From positions 3,596,001-3,660,000 of the forward strand of contig CP111109.1 of the NCBI GenBank assembly GCA_026314275.1: a stretch of 64,000 nucleotides of DNA, given 5' to 3'. The notes under the pieces were generated by a model. The model was not told the origin of the DNA. It did not search any database and was given only the letters and a program-made list of their open reading frames with translations. The translations under genes and the position numbers were made by a program. Positions 43,439 to 51,699 of this stretch are shown one piece after another. This DNA is from JAGOEY01 sp017997515. Lineage in GTDB: Bacteria > Pseudomonadota > Gammaproteobacteria > Burkholderiales > Burkholderiaceae_C. Positions within the stretch are counted from its first letter, which is position 1. Every line of letters starts with the position of its first letter.

Positions 43439-44242
43439 TCAGGCGTGCTGTTTTATGAGGCGCACACCGGGCACAGCGTGTTTGCCGGGTGCCTGCATGG
43501 CGTCGCGCAGGTTGCGCTGGGCCAGCCGCGAGTGCTCACGCATGATGGCGTCGGCGCGGCCGCCTTCGCGGTGGGTGATGGCATCGAGCACCTGCCAGTG
43601 CTGGTCTTGCGCCACGATGAGCATGTCGCGCGCCTGGGGGGTGTTGGCCTGCACGATCACAAAGCCGGACGGCGACGCAAACGGCAGGCTGGACACCCGC
43701 TCGATCTCGCGCTGCATGAAGTCGCTGCCGGGCAGTTTGGCCAGCAGGGCGTGGAAGTCGCGGTTCAGCACCACGTAACGCGAGAAACCCTCGTCGTCGA
43801 TGGCCGGTGCCTGCAGCAGCACGTCGATCTGCGCCAGGCACTGGCGGGCTTCGTCCAGCACCGACGGGGCCACGCCCCGCTCGGCGGCCAGGCGTGCGGC
43901 CAGGCCCTCGATGGTGCCGCGCAACTCGATGGCGTCGGACACCTCGCGCTCCGAAAACGTACGCACGGCATAACCGCCATTGGGCAGGGCCGCCAGCAGG
44001 CCTTCCTGCTCCAGCCGCATCAGCGCGGCGCGGATGGGGGTGCGCGACGCGCCCAGTTTTTCCACAATGGACAACTCGGCAATCCGGCTGCCCGCAGCCA
44101 GCTCACCGGCCAGGATCATTTCGCGCAGCTTCAGCTGCACCTTGACGACTTGGGACGACGCCTCTTCAGGGGCCGCAACAGGCGTCTGAAGTGGGGCCGG
44201 AACGGCGGTCGAAGGTGCTGGCTTGGAGTGGCTGGCGTTCAT
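43439..44242 (-). CDS. GntR family regulator (FadR/VanR subfamily, FCD domain)
   Basis: A 267-residue regulator. After a Pro/Ala-rich leader, the winged helix-turn-helix runs from about residue 35 (KLREMILAGELAAGSRIAEL; LGASRTPIRAALMRLEQEG) and the FCD domain follows with metal-site type residues (NRDFHALLAKL; HWQVLDAITHREGGRADA). VanR-type GntR proteins repress vanAB until vanillate is present. The ATG at 44242 is used; an upstream ATG at 44320 falls in the operator zone. The first gene of the operon, so it probably represses itself and the rest. Confidence 0.85.
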   Translation of the reverse strand: MNASHSKPAPSTAVPAPLQTPVAAPEEASSQVVKVQLKLREMILAGELAAGSRIAELSIVEKLGASRTPIRAALMRLEQEGLLAALPNGGYAVRTFSEREVSDAIELRGTIEGLAARLAAERGVAPSVLDEARQCLAQIDVLLQAPAIDDEGFSRYVVLNRDFHALLAKLPGSDFMQREIERVSSLPFASPSGFVIVQANTPQARDMLIVAQDQHWQVLDAITHREGGRADAIMREHSRLAQRNLRDAMQAPGKHAVPGVRLIKQHA

Positions 44243-44302
44243 GCGGCGGGTCTGCTGGGCAGGTGCAGACGGTGAAATTTGAAGGTGTCGAGGCCTCGCA
44301 AT

Positions 44303-44371
44303 GTATACATAAATTGACAAATATCAAAGAGAAATGCCGTAAACAAGGGAAAACACTATGTTTATGTATAC
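44303..44371 (-). promoter_or_regulatory. paired GntR-type operators upstream of the van/ABC operon
   Basis: GTATACATAAA at 44303-44313 and its exact complement TTTATGTATAC at 44361-44371. Each contains the TGTATACA-type palindrome used by FadR-subfamily GntR proteins. The palindrome centres (44305.5 and 44368.5) are 63 bp apart, six helical turns, which would allow two dimers on the same face or a loop. AT-rich sequence between them should contain the promoter. Confidence 0.7.
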
Positions 44372-44429
44372 AGAAATTTACTTCGGTATCTGGCGGCACC
44401 TGTGTACTTTAAGGTTGTGAGGTTACTCC

Positions 44430-44485
44430 TTATTTGATAGCTGCCAGCGCAATAGCAGTGGGCGCAGGATGCCATTTTTATTGAT
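44430..44485. repeat. interspersed hairpin repeat, copy E (degenerate)
   Basis: TATTTGATAGCTGCCAGCGC, then AATAGCAGTGGGCGCAGGAT and GCCATTTTTATTG. Keeps the ATAGC, GCGC...GCGC and T-rich parts. It lies between the LysR stop and the GntR operator region. Confidence 0.55.
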
Positions 44486-44516
44486 AATTTCCAGTTCGCA
44501 GGCCATGGTTAACCAC

Positions 44517-45410
44517 TCACACCCACGGCACTTGCGCAAACCGCTCCACCAGAAAGTCCAGCAGCGCCCGCACCGCAGGCGACAGATGTTTGCGCGACGG
44601 GTACAGGGCATAAATTGCCATGTCAGGCACCTTCCAGTCCGGCAGCACCACTTGCAGGCTGCCGTCTTGTAGGTGTGGGTTGGCCAGGTAACTGGGCTGC
44701 AGTGCAATACCACCCCCCGCCAACACGCCCTGGAGCAGGGCGGTGGCTTCGTTGGCGCTGAAGTAGCTGCCCACGCTGACGCGGGCGTGGTCGTCGCCCC
44801 GGCTGAACGTCCACACACTTTTGCCGAAGTTGGCATAACTCAGGCAGCGGTGTGTGGCCAGGTCGGCAGGCAGTTGCGGAACACCGTGGGCAGCGAGGTA
44901 GGCGGGTGAGGCCACCAGCACCGATGTACAGGGGGCCAGCACCCGGCCGATCAGCGCCGGGTCGGGCTCGGCGCTGATACGGATGGCCAGGTCGATCCGC
45001 GCCTCGACCAGGTTCAGCGCACCCTCGCTGGCATTCAGGTCGATCTTGAGCTGCGGGTGCAGCTGCAGAAAATCCACCACCGCCGCCGCCATCTGTGCGT
45101 AGGCAAACGACATGCTGCAGGTGATGCGCAGCTGGCCACGTAAAGCGCCGTCGTGGCTCTGGGTTTCTTCCTCCACGTCCTGCACCAGCGCCAGCATCTG
45201 TTGGCTGCGGCGCAGGCAGTTTTCACCCGCGTCGGTGAGGGTGACGCTGCGTGTGGTGCGCTGTAAAAGCCGTGCGCCCAGCCACTGCTCCAGCTCACCC
45301 ACGTAGCGCGTGACCATTGCACGCGACATGTCGAGCTTGTCGGCCGTGGCGCTGAAGCTGCCGCTGTGGGCCACTTCCACAAAAACCTGCATGGCGGTGA
45401 GTCGGTCCAT
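44517..45410 (-). CDS. LysR family transcriptional regulator
   Basis: A 297-residue LysR regulator. The helix-turn-helix is at the N terminus (MDRLTAMQVFVEVAHSGSFS; ADKLDMSRAMVTRYVGELEQ), followed by a type 2 periplasmic-binding-like effector domain (LRGQLRITCSMSFAYAQM; LRATHRCLSYANF-like region). It belongs to the CrgA/DsdC-like group with the AGENCLRR linker. Divergent from the MBL-fold gene, 125 bp away, which it probably controls. The ligand is unknown. Confidence 0.88.
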   Translation of the reverse strand: MDRLTAMQVFVEVAHSGSFSATADKLDMSRAMVTRYVGELEQWLGARLLQRTTRSVTLTDAGENCLRRSQQMLALVQDVEEETQSHDGALRGQLRITCSMSFAYAQMAAAVVDFLQLHPQLKIDLNASEGALNLVEARIDLAIRISAEPDPALIGRVLAPCTSVLVASPAYLAAHGVPQLPADLATHRCLSYANFGKSVWTFSRGDDHARVSVGSYFSANEATALLQGVLAGGGIALQPSYLANPHLQDGSLQVVLPDWKVPDMAIYALYPSRKHLSPAVRALLDFLVERFAQVPWV

Positions 45411-45535
45411 GATTTGCTCAATATATGAAACAGTGATGCGGAAATTATCGGGTTTATCTGCGCATATATTGCAACTAAAGTTCGGTCTTCTGTTCTTGCA
45501 AACCCACTTTTTCACCTTCTGATAGGAGCCACACC

Positions 45536-46402
45536 ATGGTCCGCACCACCGTTATCGCCGCATCCCTCGCCATTGCATTCACCAGCGCCCAGGCTGCCCA
45601 GCCGCTCAGCGTCAAGGTTTACAACGCCGACGGCAACAGCTTCAACGTCAACTCCACGCTGGTGGTGGGTGACAAAGAAGCCATGGTGATCGACGCCGGC
45701 TTCACCCGCGCCGACGCGCTGCGTATTGCGGCCAACGTGCTCGACAGCGGCAAACAGCTCAAAACCATCTACGTCAGCCAGGTCGACCCCGACTATTACT
45801 TTGGCGTGGAGACGCTGAAAGAAATTTTCCCCCAGGCCGACGTGGTAACCACGCCCGCCGTGCTTGAGAAAATCAACGCCAAGAAAGCCGGCAAAGTCGC
45901 GTTCTGGGGCCCGAAGATGGGTGCCAATGCGCCACGTAGCCCCGTGGTGCCGCGCGCCCTGGAGGGCAACACCTTGACGCTGGACGGCCAGACCATCGAG
46001 ATCCGTGGCACCCAGGGCGTTTTGGCCCACCGCCCGTACGCGTGGATTCCGTCCATCCAGGCGGTGGTGGGCAACATCGGCGTGTTTGGTGGCATGCATG
46101 TGTGGACGGCAGACACCCAAACTGCCGCCGAACGCGCTGCCTGGGTGGCACAACTGGACGACATGGCTGCACTCAAACCCGCGCTGGTGGTGCCCGGCCA
46201 CATGAAGGCAGGCACCCAGGTCGATGCCAGCAGCATCACCTTCACCAAGGACTACCTGCAAACTTTCGAGAAAAACCTGGCCGCCAGCAAAAACAGCGCT
46301 GAGCTGGTCAACGCCATGAAGCAGTCGTACCCGCAGGTGACGGACGGAGCCATGTCGCTGGACATCGGTGCCAAGGTCAACATGGGCGAAATGAAATGGT
46401 AA
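45536..46402 (+). CDS. exported MBL-fold protein with altered metal site
   Basis: A 288-residue protein with signal peptide MVRTTVIAASLAIAFTSAQA. The metallo-beta-lactamase fold is visible (NSTLVVGDKEAMVIDAGFTR; LVVPGHMKAG near residue 220), but the zinc motif HxHxDH is replaced by SQVDPDYYFG (residues 81-90): the three histidines become Gln, Asp and Tyr, with the central Asp kept. The later His in PGH is retained. This variant looks like a subgroup of its own; a normal two-zinc hydrolase site is unlikely. Its stop overlaps the DsbA-like start. Divergent LysR gene may control it. Confidence 0.85.
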   Translation: MVRTTVIAASLAIAFTSAQAAQPLSVKVYNADGNSFNVNSTLVVGDKEAMVIDAGFTRADALRIAANVLDSGKQLKTIYVSQVDPDYYFGVETLKEIFPQADVVTTPAVLEKINAKKAGKVAFWGPKMGANAPRSPVVPRALEGNTLTLDGQTIEIRGTQGVLAHRPYAWIPSIQAVVGNIGVFGGMHVWTADTQTAAERAAWVAQLDDMAALKPALVVPGHMKAGTQVDASSITFTKDYLQTFEKNLAASKNSAELVNAMKQSYPQVTDGAMSLDIGAKVNMGEMKW

Positions 46403-47055
46403 ACACATCAGCCATGACCACCAAAACCCTTACCTACCTGTTCGACCCGCTGTGTGGCTGGTGTTATGGCGCGTCGCCCGCGATCCAGAAGCTGGGCCAG
46501 CACGCAGCCATCCGGCTTGAACTGCTGCCCACCGGCCTGTTTGCAGGCGCGGGCGGGCGCACGATGGACGCCGCGTTTGCCGACTACGCATGGTCGAACG
46601 ACACAAGTATCGAAAAACTCACCGGCCAGCGGTTCAGCGAGGACTACCGCACCCAGGTGCTGGGCCAACACGGCAGCCGCTTCGACTCGGCCACCACCAC
46701 GCTGGCGCTGACGGCTGTTGCGTTGACCGCACCGCAGCGTGAGCTGGAAACCTTGAAGGTGCTGCAGGAGGCGCGCTACATCCATGCGCTGGACACGGGC
46801 GCTGTGCCCGTGGTGGCACAGCTGCTGCGCGACATGGGCCTGAACGCTGCCGCCGACCGCCTGGCTGCGGGCGACGCAGAGCTGCTGGCCGCAAATGCCG
46901 CACGTATTGCAAAAGCACAAGCCCTGATGCAGACCTTTGGTGCGCAGGGTGTGCCCGCGCTGGTGCTGACGGACGACAATGGCAGCCGGCTGCTGCGCGG
47001 CAACGCGTTGTACGGCAGTTTTGAGGTTTTGCTCAGCCACATTGCAGCGGCCTGA
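46396..47055 (+). CDS. DsbA family (FrnE-like) thiol oxidoreductase
   Basis: A 219-residue cytoplasmic thioredoxin-fold protein. The active site is FDPLCGWCYGASPAI with CGWC near residue 20, and the cis-Pro loop is GAQGVPALVLTDD near residue 190. Related proteins act as disulphide oxidoreductases or isomerases; no signal peptide is present. The ATG at 46396 overlaps the MBL stop (ATGGTAA); MTTKTLTY at 46414 is a possible alternative. It forms a two-gene unit with the MBL-fold protein. Confidence 0.85.
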   Translation: MVNTSAMTTKTLTYLFDPLCGWCYGASPAIQKLGQHAAIRLELLPTGLFAGAGGRTMDAAFADYAWSNDTSIEKLTGQRFSEDYRTQVLGQHGSRFDSATTTLALTAVALTAPQRELETLKVLQEARYIHALDTGAVPVVAQLLRDMGLNAAADRLAAGDAELLAANAARIAKAQALMQTFGAQGVPALVLTDDNGSRLLRGNALYGSFEVLLSHIAAA

Positions 47056-47090
47056 AGAGGGCGCTGCACACTTCAAACAAGGAGCCTTTG

Positions 47091-47600
47091 ATGACCTTGC
47101 TGCACGACGTTTTGGCGCACATGCGGGCGGGCCGCTGGCGTCAGAACGTGTTCAATGTCTTTTTGGAGTTGCACAAGTGTCTTTTCGGGATGGGATGCTA
47201 GGCGCAGTGCGCAGTTCATAGCCCGGCTATGGACAAGCGCTGCAACGCCGCAGACCGCCCGAAAAGGCACTTGCCCGAAGGGTTGGAGTGAAATCGGGCG
47301 ATTGAGCGCCCCAGCTGCTTGCATGGGCAGGAGCCCATGCGGCGCAGCCGGGCCACCCACTCATCCCGATTGCACTCCAATGCAATCTCCAAAAAGACAT
47401 TGAACACGTTCTAAGCACATGACCTGGTGCAGGACGATGGGTCGGAACGTGCCGCCTGGTTGCACGGCATTCTGCATATCCAGGAGGGCGACCTGGAAGA
47501 CGCCGAATACTGGTACGGCAAGGCCAACCGTCACTTCCGCAGCCGGGGTTCCCTGGTTGAGGAACTGGAGCGCTTCGAGGCTTATTTACTACAAAATTAA
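47091..47600 (+). pseudogene. small conserved protein gene split by a 270-bp palindromic element
   Basis: AAGGAG precedes the ATG at 47091. The 5' part codes for MTLLHDVLAHMRAGRWR and then enters the insert, hitting a stop at 47199. The 3' part (47413-47600) codes for AHDLVQDDGSERAAWLHGIL and continues to FEAYLLQN. If 47143-47412 is removed, the two parts join exactly in frame through a Gln codon to give a 79-residue protein with a TPR-like helical look (HIQEGDLEDAEYWYGKANRH). Function unknown. The gene follows the DsbA-like gene. Confidence 0.8.
47143..47412. mobile_element. 270-bp nested-palindrome insertion element (non-autonomous)
   Basis: Terminal inverted repeats of 26 bp, perfect: AGAACGTGTTCAATG... 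at 47143-47168 and its complement at 47387-47412. Inside, two more long stems: 47174-47189 with 47258-47273 (CAAGTGTCTTTTCGGG type, one mismatch) and 47283-47298 with 47365-47380 (TTGGAGTGAAATCGGG type, one mismatch). Each encloses further hairpins (CATAGCC-GGCTATG; GCATGGGC-GCCCATGC). The whole folds as a three-way junction. No gene inside, no target duplication at the ends. Length is a multiple of three. Confidence 0.8.
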
Positions 47601-47651
47601 TAGCTACTTGCGCACGTAGAACGTGCGCTAGAGCCACATTTCATTCATAAA
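47592..47651. repeat. interspersed hairpin repeat, copy F
   Basis: AAAATTAATAGCTACTTGCG, then CACGTAGAACGTGCGCTAGA and GCCACATTTCATTCATAA. GCGCACGT/ACGTGCGC is the central stem. It begins inside the last codons of the split gene. Confidence 0.7.
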
Positions 47652-47659
47652 TTGAGCGC

Positions 47660-48296
47660 TTAAGCCCGCCCACCCGGCACCCCATCCGGCACCAGCCCCA
47701 CATACCGCCCGCGGGGCCGGATCACCTGCGATACGCCCAGCTGTTCCATGCTGTGCGCCAGCAGGCCCACGCTGCGGGCGGTGGCCATGATGCCGAAGGC
47801 CGCGTCGGCGGGCAGGCCGTAGTGCCCGACCAGCGCGGCCATGGCCACGTCCACATTGGGCTGCAGGCCGGTGAGGGTGGTCACCCGTTCGATAAAACGG
47901 GCGATGACGGGTGGCGGCTCAAACAGCGCCAGCAGCGCCGCCGCACGCGGGTCACCGTCGGGGTACAGAAAGTGGCCAAAACCCGCGAAAGGTTGGCCGG
48001 TGGACAGGTAATGCACCACCACCTGTTCCTCACCCAGGCGCTCCACCTCGGCAAACAGCGCGCGCACCCGGCCGGAGGCATCGCCGTGCAGCGGCCCTGA
48101 CAGCGTGCAGAGCCCAGCCAGCAGGCAAGCGGGCAGGGATGCACCGTTGGACGCCGCAATCCGCGCGGCAAATGCGGAGCTGGTCAGCTCATGGTCCAGC
48201 AGCAGCACCATGGCCGTGCGCAGCAGCTCGGCCACGGCGGGCGGTTGTTTCCAGCCGCGTGCCAGGCGCTGGTGCAAGGGTTGTTTGCCCGGCTGC
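47660..48296 (-). pseudogene. citrate synthase family gene, 5' half deleted
   Basis: About 210 codons of the C-terminal half of a citrate synthase-like protein: HQRLARGWKQPPAVAELLR, LLDHELTSSAFAARIAAS, GPLHGDASGRVRALF, FGHFLYPDGDPRAAALLALF, FIERVTTLTGLQPNVDVAMA and ATARSVGLLAHSMEQLG. The N-terminal half is missing; at about 48296 the homology ends abruptly and sequence of another gene, on the opposite strand, begins. The best-matching relatives are the citrate synthases with an N-terminal MerR/HTH domain. Certainly not functional as it stands. Confidence 0.8.
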
Positions 48297-48721
48297 GCAC
48301 CAAAGGCTCGTCTGCTGCCCACCCCGACCTGCTGGCCGGCCGCACCGCGCTGTACATCGACACCATCAGCGCCATCCAGTCGCAGGTGAAAGCAGGCAAC
48401 GTGCGCGCCGTAGCCGTGTCCACCGCCAAACGCACCGCCGCGCTGCCCGATGTGCCCACCGCCGACGAACAAGGTTTGAAGGGTTACGACGCCAATACCA
48501 ACGGTGGCTTCCTGGCCCCCGCAGGCACGCCCAAAGCCATCGTTGCCAAACTCAACGCCGAGATCAACGCGGCGCTGAAACTGCCCGACGTGCGCGCCAA
48601 GCTGGAGGCCGCCGGTATCGAGATCCAAGGCGGCACACCGCAGGACTACGCCGCACTGATCAAGTCTGATCTGGTGAAGTGGGGCAAGGTGGTGAAGGCG
48701 GCGGGGATTCAGCCGGATTAA
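48297..48721 (+). pseudogene. Bug-type tricarboxylate receptor (TctC family), 5' half deleted
   Basis: About 140 codons of the C-terminal half: KGSSAAHPDLLAGRTALYID, AGNVRAVAVSTAKRTAALPD, NTNGGFLAPAGTPKAIVAKL and KLEAAGIEIQGGTPQDYAAL. These are standard Bug receptor blocks. The signal peptide and first half are absent. It lies head to head with the truncated citrate synthase gene, so a single deletion in a divergent gene pair removed both 5' halves and the promoter region between them. Confidence 0.8.
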
Positions 48722-48729
48722 GCACGCTC

Positions 48730-49923
48730 TTACGGGCTCACCACATCCGCCTCGGCCTCAGGCCAAAGCCGGGGAAACAGAAAGCGCAAGGCGTGCTGCG
48801 GCAGGCCAAAACGTACCCGTCCCTGGGGGGAGTCCGACTTGAGCAAACCGCGCTTCACTAGCGCGCCCAATGCATCGGTCGCCCCCCGGTCGCTCATGCC
48901 CAGCATGGCCTTGAAGTCGCCACGCATCATTTCGTCGCCACTCAGAAAAAGATAGTGCAAACCACGCAGTGACTCCTGCCGTACGCCTGACTTTTCTACC
49001 GTGGCCTCGAACACCAGGCAGGCCTCGATCCGTGCTTTGAGGGTGTCAAAGTCCAGCATGTTTGCCATAAAACCCACCTGGTCCTGGCAAATGTCCAGCA
49101 CGTAGTCCCCCCAGGCGATCAGTGCCTGTTCGCTCAGGTTGCCGCGCCCGTCCAGGTCGCCCCGGCGCAGGCTGTCGGCGTCGGCCAGCAGCGCGTAATA
49201 ACGCTCGGTGCTGCGGGCAAAACCCCGCAGTGGCGACCACAGACCGCCGGTGTAACCCAGGACGCTTAGCAGCGTATGGGTGTGCAGCCGCATCACGCGC
49301 CCATTGCCATCCACAAAAGGATGCACCCAACTCAGCCGCTGGTGCGCGCAGGCCATGGCCACCAGCGCGGCCTCACCCCGGCGCACACCGCCGTAGACGT
49401 GGGCCCAGCGTTGCAAAAATGCAGGCACGCTGGAAAACGCGGGTGCCACATGTGCGCCCACCTGCACTTCACGCTGGCGCAATTGCCCAGGTGTGATGGG
49501 CTCACCTTCGTCCGTCAAAAAATCCGCCACGGGCAGCCTGCCAAACAGCGCCTGGTGTAAGGCCTGCACCGCATCCGGCGCATACAGCGCACGGGCACCC
49601 TCGGCACCGGCATACCGCTGCTCCAGCGCTTGTTCTGCCTCGATATGTGCAACGGCCAGACGTTGTTTGGCGGCGAGTTTGGTGTCTTGGGAAAAGTCTT
49701 TGCGCAGCGCCTGGTCAATCTCGTGCGGGCCGGTGTGCTGGCCCTCGATACGGTTGGTGTAGTACGAGTTCATGCTGCGCAGCAGCGTGCGCAACTCGGG
49801 CGGCACCCGTGTGCCCGCCAATAGCGTGGCGGCGCGGGACAGGTCGTGCGCCTTGGCCAGCAAGGGCTCCATGCGCGCATCTGACGGCATGAGGGGTTCA
49901 AACTGGTGGGGTGCGGTGTACAT
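48730..49923 (-). CDS. Fic domain protein, class II (self-inhibited AMPylase type)
   Basis: A 397-residue Fic protein. The catalytic motif is HPFVDGNGRVMR at residues 201-212, complete. The N-terminal inhibitory motif is TNRIEG at residues 56-61, of the (S/T)xxxE(G/N) form, placing it in class II. A C-terminal winged helix-like region follows (MSDRGATDALGALVKRGLLK). Fic enzymes transfer AMP or related groups to proteins; bacterial class II members are often stand-alone regulators. No antitoxin gene is next to it. Length is normal. Confidence 0.9.
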   Translation of the reverse strand: MYTAPHQFEPLMPSDARMEPLLAKAHDLSRAATLLAGTRVPPELRTLLRSMNSYYTNRIEGQHTGPHEIDQALRKDFSQDTKLAAKQRLAVAHIEAEQALEQRYAGAEGARALYAPDAVQALHQALFGRLPVADFLTDEGEPITPGQLRQREVQVGAHVAPAFSSVPAFLQRWAHVYGGVRRGEAALVAMACAHQRLSWVHPFVDGNGRVMRLHTHTLLSVLGYTGGLWSPLRGFARSTERYYALLADADSLRRGDLDGRGNLSEQALIAWGDYVLDICQDQVGFMANMLDFDTLKARIEACLVFEATVEKSGVRQESLRGLHYLFLSGDEMMRGDFKAMLGMSDRGATDALGALVKRGLLKSDSPQGRVRFGLPQHALRFLFPRLWPEAEADVVSP

Positions 49924-50010
49924 GGCACTATTTTGCCAACTTATAGTGTTTTGTAAACCGTTGATTTAATTGAAATTAAATTGATTTATTCCAAGTATTT
50001 TGCCAACAAT

Positions 50011-50940
50011 TTAGCCAAGCCTGTTTGCCTTGGCTCCTTGCGCCATGGCAATGGCTGCGGCAGGCTGGCGGGCCAGTTCGATGAAGGCCCGCACGTAGTC
50101 GATGCCCGTTTCCGCCTCGCGTGCGCCCAGGAAGATCTGCTTGGCAATGCCGCGTGCGCCCAGCCGCACGGGCACCACGTCCATCTTGGCCGCATATTCC
50201 TCGACCAGCCAGCGGGGCAGGGCGGCCACACCGCGGCCGCTGGCCACCATCTGCACCATGATGTCCGTGGTTTCGATGGCTTTGTGCCGTTTGGGCGTGA
50301 CGCCTGCTGGTAGCAGGAACTGGTTGTAGATGTCCAGCCGCTCGACGTCCACGGGGTAGCTGATCAGCACCTCTTGGGTCAGCTGCTGGGGTTTGACATA
50401 GGCCGCGGAAGCCAGGGCGTGGCCCCGGGCCACAACAAGCACCTGCTCGTAGTCGAACACGGGTTCGAACTTCAGCCCGGGCTTGTACAGCGGGTCGGGC
50501 GTGACCAGCAGGTCGATCTCGTAGCCGAAGAGTGCGCCAATGCCGCCAAACTGGAACTTCTGCTTGACGTCCACGTCCACGTCCGGCCATGCGGCCAGGT
50601 AGGGTGATACCACTTTGAGCAGCCACTGGTAACACGGGTGGCACTCCATGCCGATACGTAGCGCACCACGCTCGCCCTGCGCAAACTGCCCCAGACGCTC
50701 TTCGGCCAGGTCCAGTTGCGGCAGCACGCGGTTTGCCACCGCCAGCAGGTACTGGCCGGCTTGTGTGAGGCGCAGGCTTCGGCCTTCTCGCAGCCAGACG
50801 TCGGTGCCCAGTTGCTGTTCCAGTTTCTTCATGCTGTGGCTCAGGGCCGACTGGGTGAGATTGAGCACGCCTGCGGCGGCCGTCAGCGACCCCTGTTTCT
50901 CGACCTGCTGAACGATGCTGAGGTGGATACGTTCAAGCAT
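50011..50940 (-). CDS. metR: MetR-type LysR regulator
   Basis: A 309-residue LysR regulator. The N-terminal helix-turn-helix (MLERIHLSIVQQVEKQGSLT; LNLTQSALSHSMKKLEQQLG) and the effector block IGMECHPCYQWLLKVVSPYL are those of MetR, which uses homocysteine as co-effector. It is divergent from the FMN reductase, MesX and MesD genes with 137 bp between starts, the usual MetR-methionine synthase layout. A TGAG-N5-TTCA site lies next to its start codon. Confidence 0.9.
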   Translation of the reverse strand: MLERIHLSIVQQVEKQGSLTAAAGVLNLTQSALSHSMKKLEQQLGTDVWLREGRSLRLTQAGQYLLAVANRVLPQLDLAEERLGQFAQGERGALRIGMECHPCYQWLLKVVSPYLAAWPDVDVDVKQKFQFGGIGALFGYEIDLLVTPDPLYKPGLKFEPVFDYEQVLVVARGHALASAAYVKPQQLTQEVLISYPVDVERLDIYNQFLLPAGVTPKRHKAIETTDIMVQMVASGRGVAALPRWLVEEYAAKMDVVPVRLGARGIAKQIFLGAREAETGIDYVRAFIELARQPAAAIAMAQGAKANRLG

Positions 50941-50945
50941 ATGAA

Positions 50946-50958
50946 TGAGAAATTTTCA
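50946..50958. promoter_or_regulatory. MetR-type binding site
   Basis: TGAGAAATTTTCA, a 13-bp dyad that matches TGAA-N5-TTCA except for one base. A second AT-rich dyad (TTCATGAATTTATGAA) overlaps it at 50955-50970. Lies 6 bp upstream of the metR start, in the metR-methionine synthase intergenic region. Confidence 0.6.
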
Positions 50959-51077
50959 TGAATTTATGAAAAAAGACCATTTTACTTCATTGGTCTGCGC
51001 CAATAACATTCGCTCAACTTCTGCGGCCATTACATAGATTACGCAAATTACGCAGCCCCATCTCTACGAAAGCAAGA

Positions 51078-51656
51078 ATGACACGTCCACTCCGTTTGGC
51101 CGCCGTATCCGGCGGGCTGCAACGCCCCTCCAAGTCTGCAGCCCTGGCAGAACATCTGCTGGACCTGATTGCCGACGAAATCCCGTGTGAACAGCGCCTG
51201 GTTGATCTGGGCCAGCTTGCACCAAAGTTTGCCGGCACGGTCTGGCGCTCCCAACTGCCCGACGCGGTGGAGCGGGAACTGGCGGCGGTGGAGCAGGCCG
51301 ACGTGCTGGTGGTGGCCACACCGGTGTACCGCGGCTCTTACACAGGGCTGTTCAAACACTTCTTCGACTTCATCCACCAGGACGCATTGATCGACAAGCC
51401 CATCTTGCTGGCCGCCACCGGCGGCAGCGAGCGCCATGCCTTGGTGATCGACCACCAGTTGCGGCCGCTGTTCAGCTTCTTCCAGGCACGCACATTGCCG
51501 CTGGGTGTTTATGCAACCGACAAGGATTTTGTCGACTACCGCCTGCAGGACGAGGCCCTCATTCAGCGGGCCAGACTGGCGGTTCAACGGGCATTGCCGT
51601 TAGTCGAATTGCGCAACGCCAGCCCTTCGCTGGCCGAGGAAGCCATCGCAGCCTGA
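51078..51656 (+). CDS. NADPH-dependent FMN reductase (MsuE-like)
   Basis: A 192-residue flavodoxin-fold protein. Typical blocks: VSGGLQRPSKSAALAEHLL at the N terminus (flavin phosphate loop), DVLVVATPVYRGSYTGLFKHFFDF near residue 75 and LLAATGGSERHALVIDHQLR near residue 115. It would reduce FMN with NAD(P)H. Its place before mesX and mesD suggests that it supplies reducing power to the oxygen-dependent methionine synthase system; this is inference. GAAAGCAAGA precedes the ATG. Confidence 0.85.
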   Translation: MTRPLRLAAVSGGLQRPSKSAALAEHLLDLIADEIPCEQRLVDLGQLAPKFAGTVWRSQLPDAVERELAAVEQADVLVVATPVYRGSYTGLFKHFFDFIHQDALIDKPILLAATGGSERHALVIDHQLRPLFSFFQARTLPLGVYATDKDFVDYRLQDEALIQRARLAVQRALPLVELRNASPSLAEEAIAA

Positions 51657-51699
51657 AACAAGAACCCATTTTTCTCAAAAATTAGCTCCCTGGATCACC

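Noticed and set aside
47660..48628. One continuous 322-codon frame on the minus strand
   Set aside because: Only the C-terminal two thirds match citrate synthase; the rest is the antisense of the Bug receptor remnant and does not make a chimeric protein of known type.
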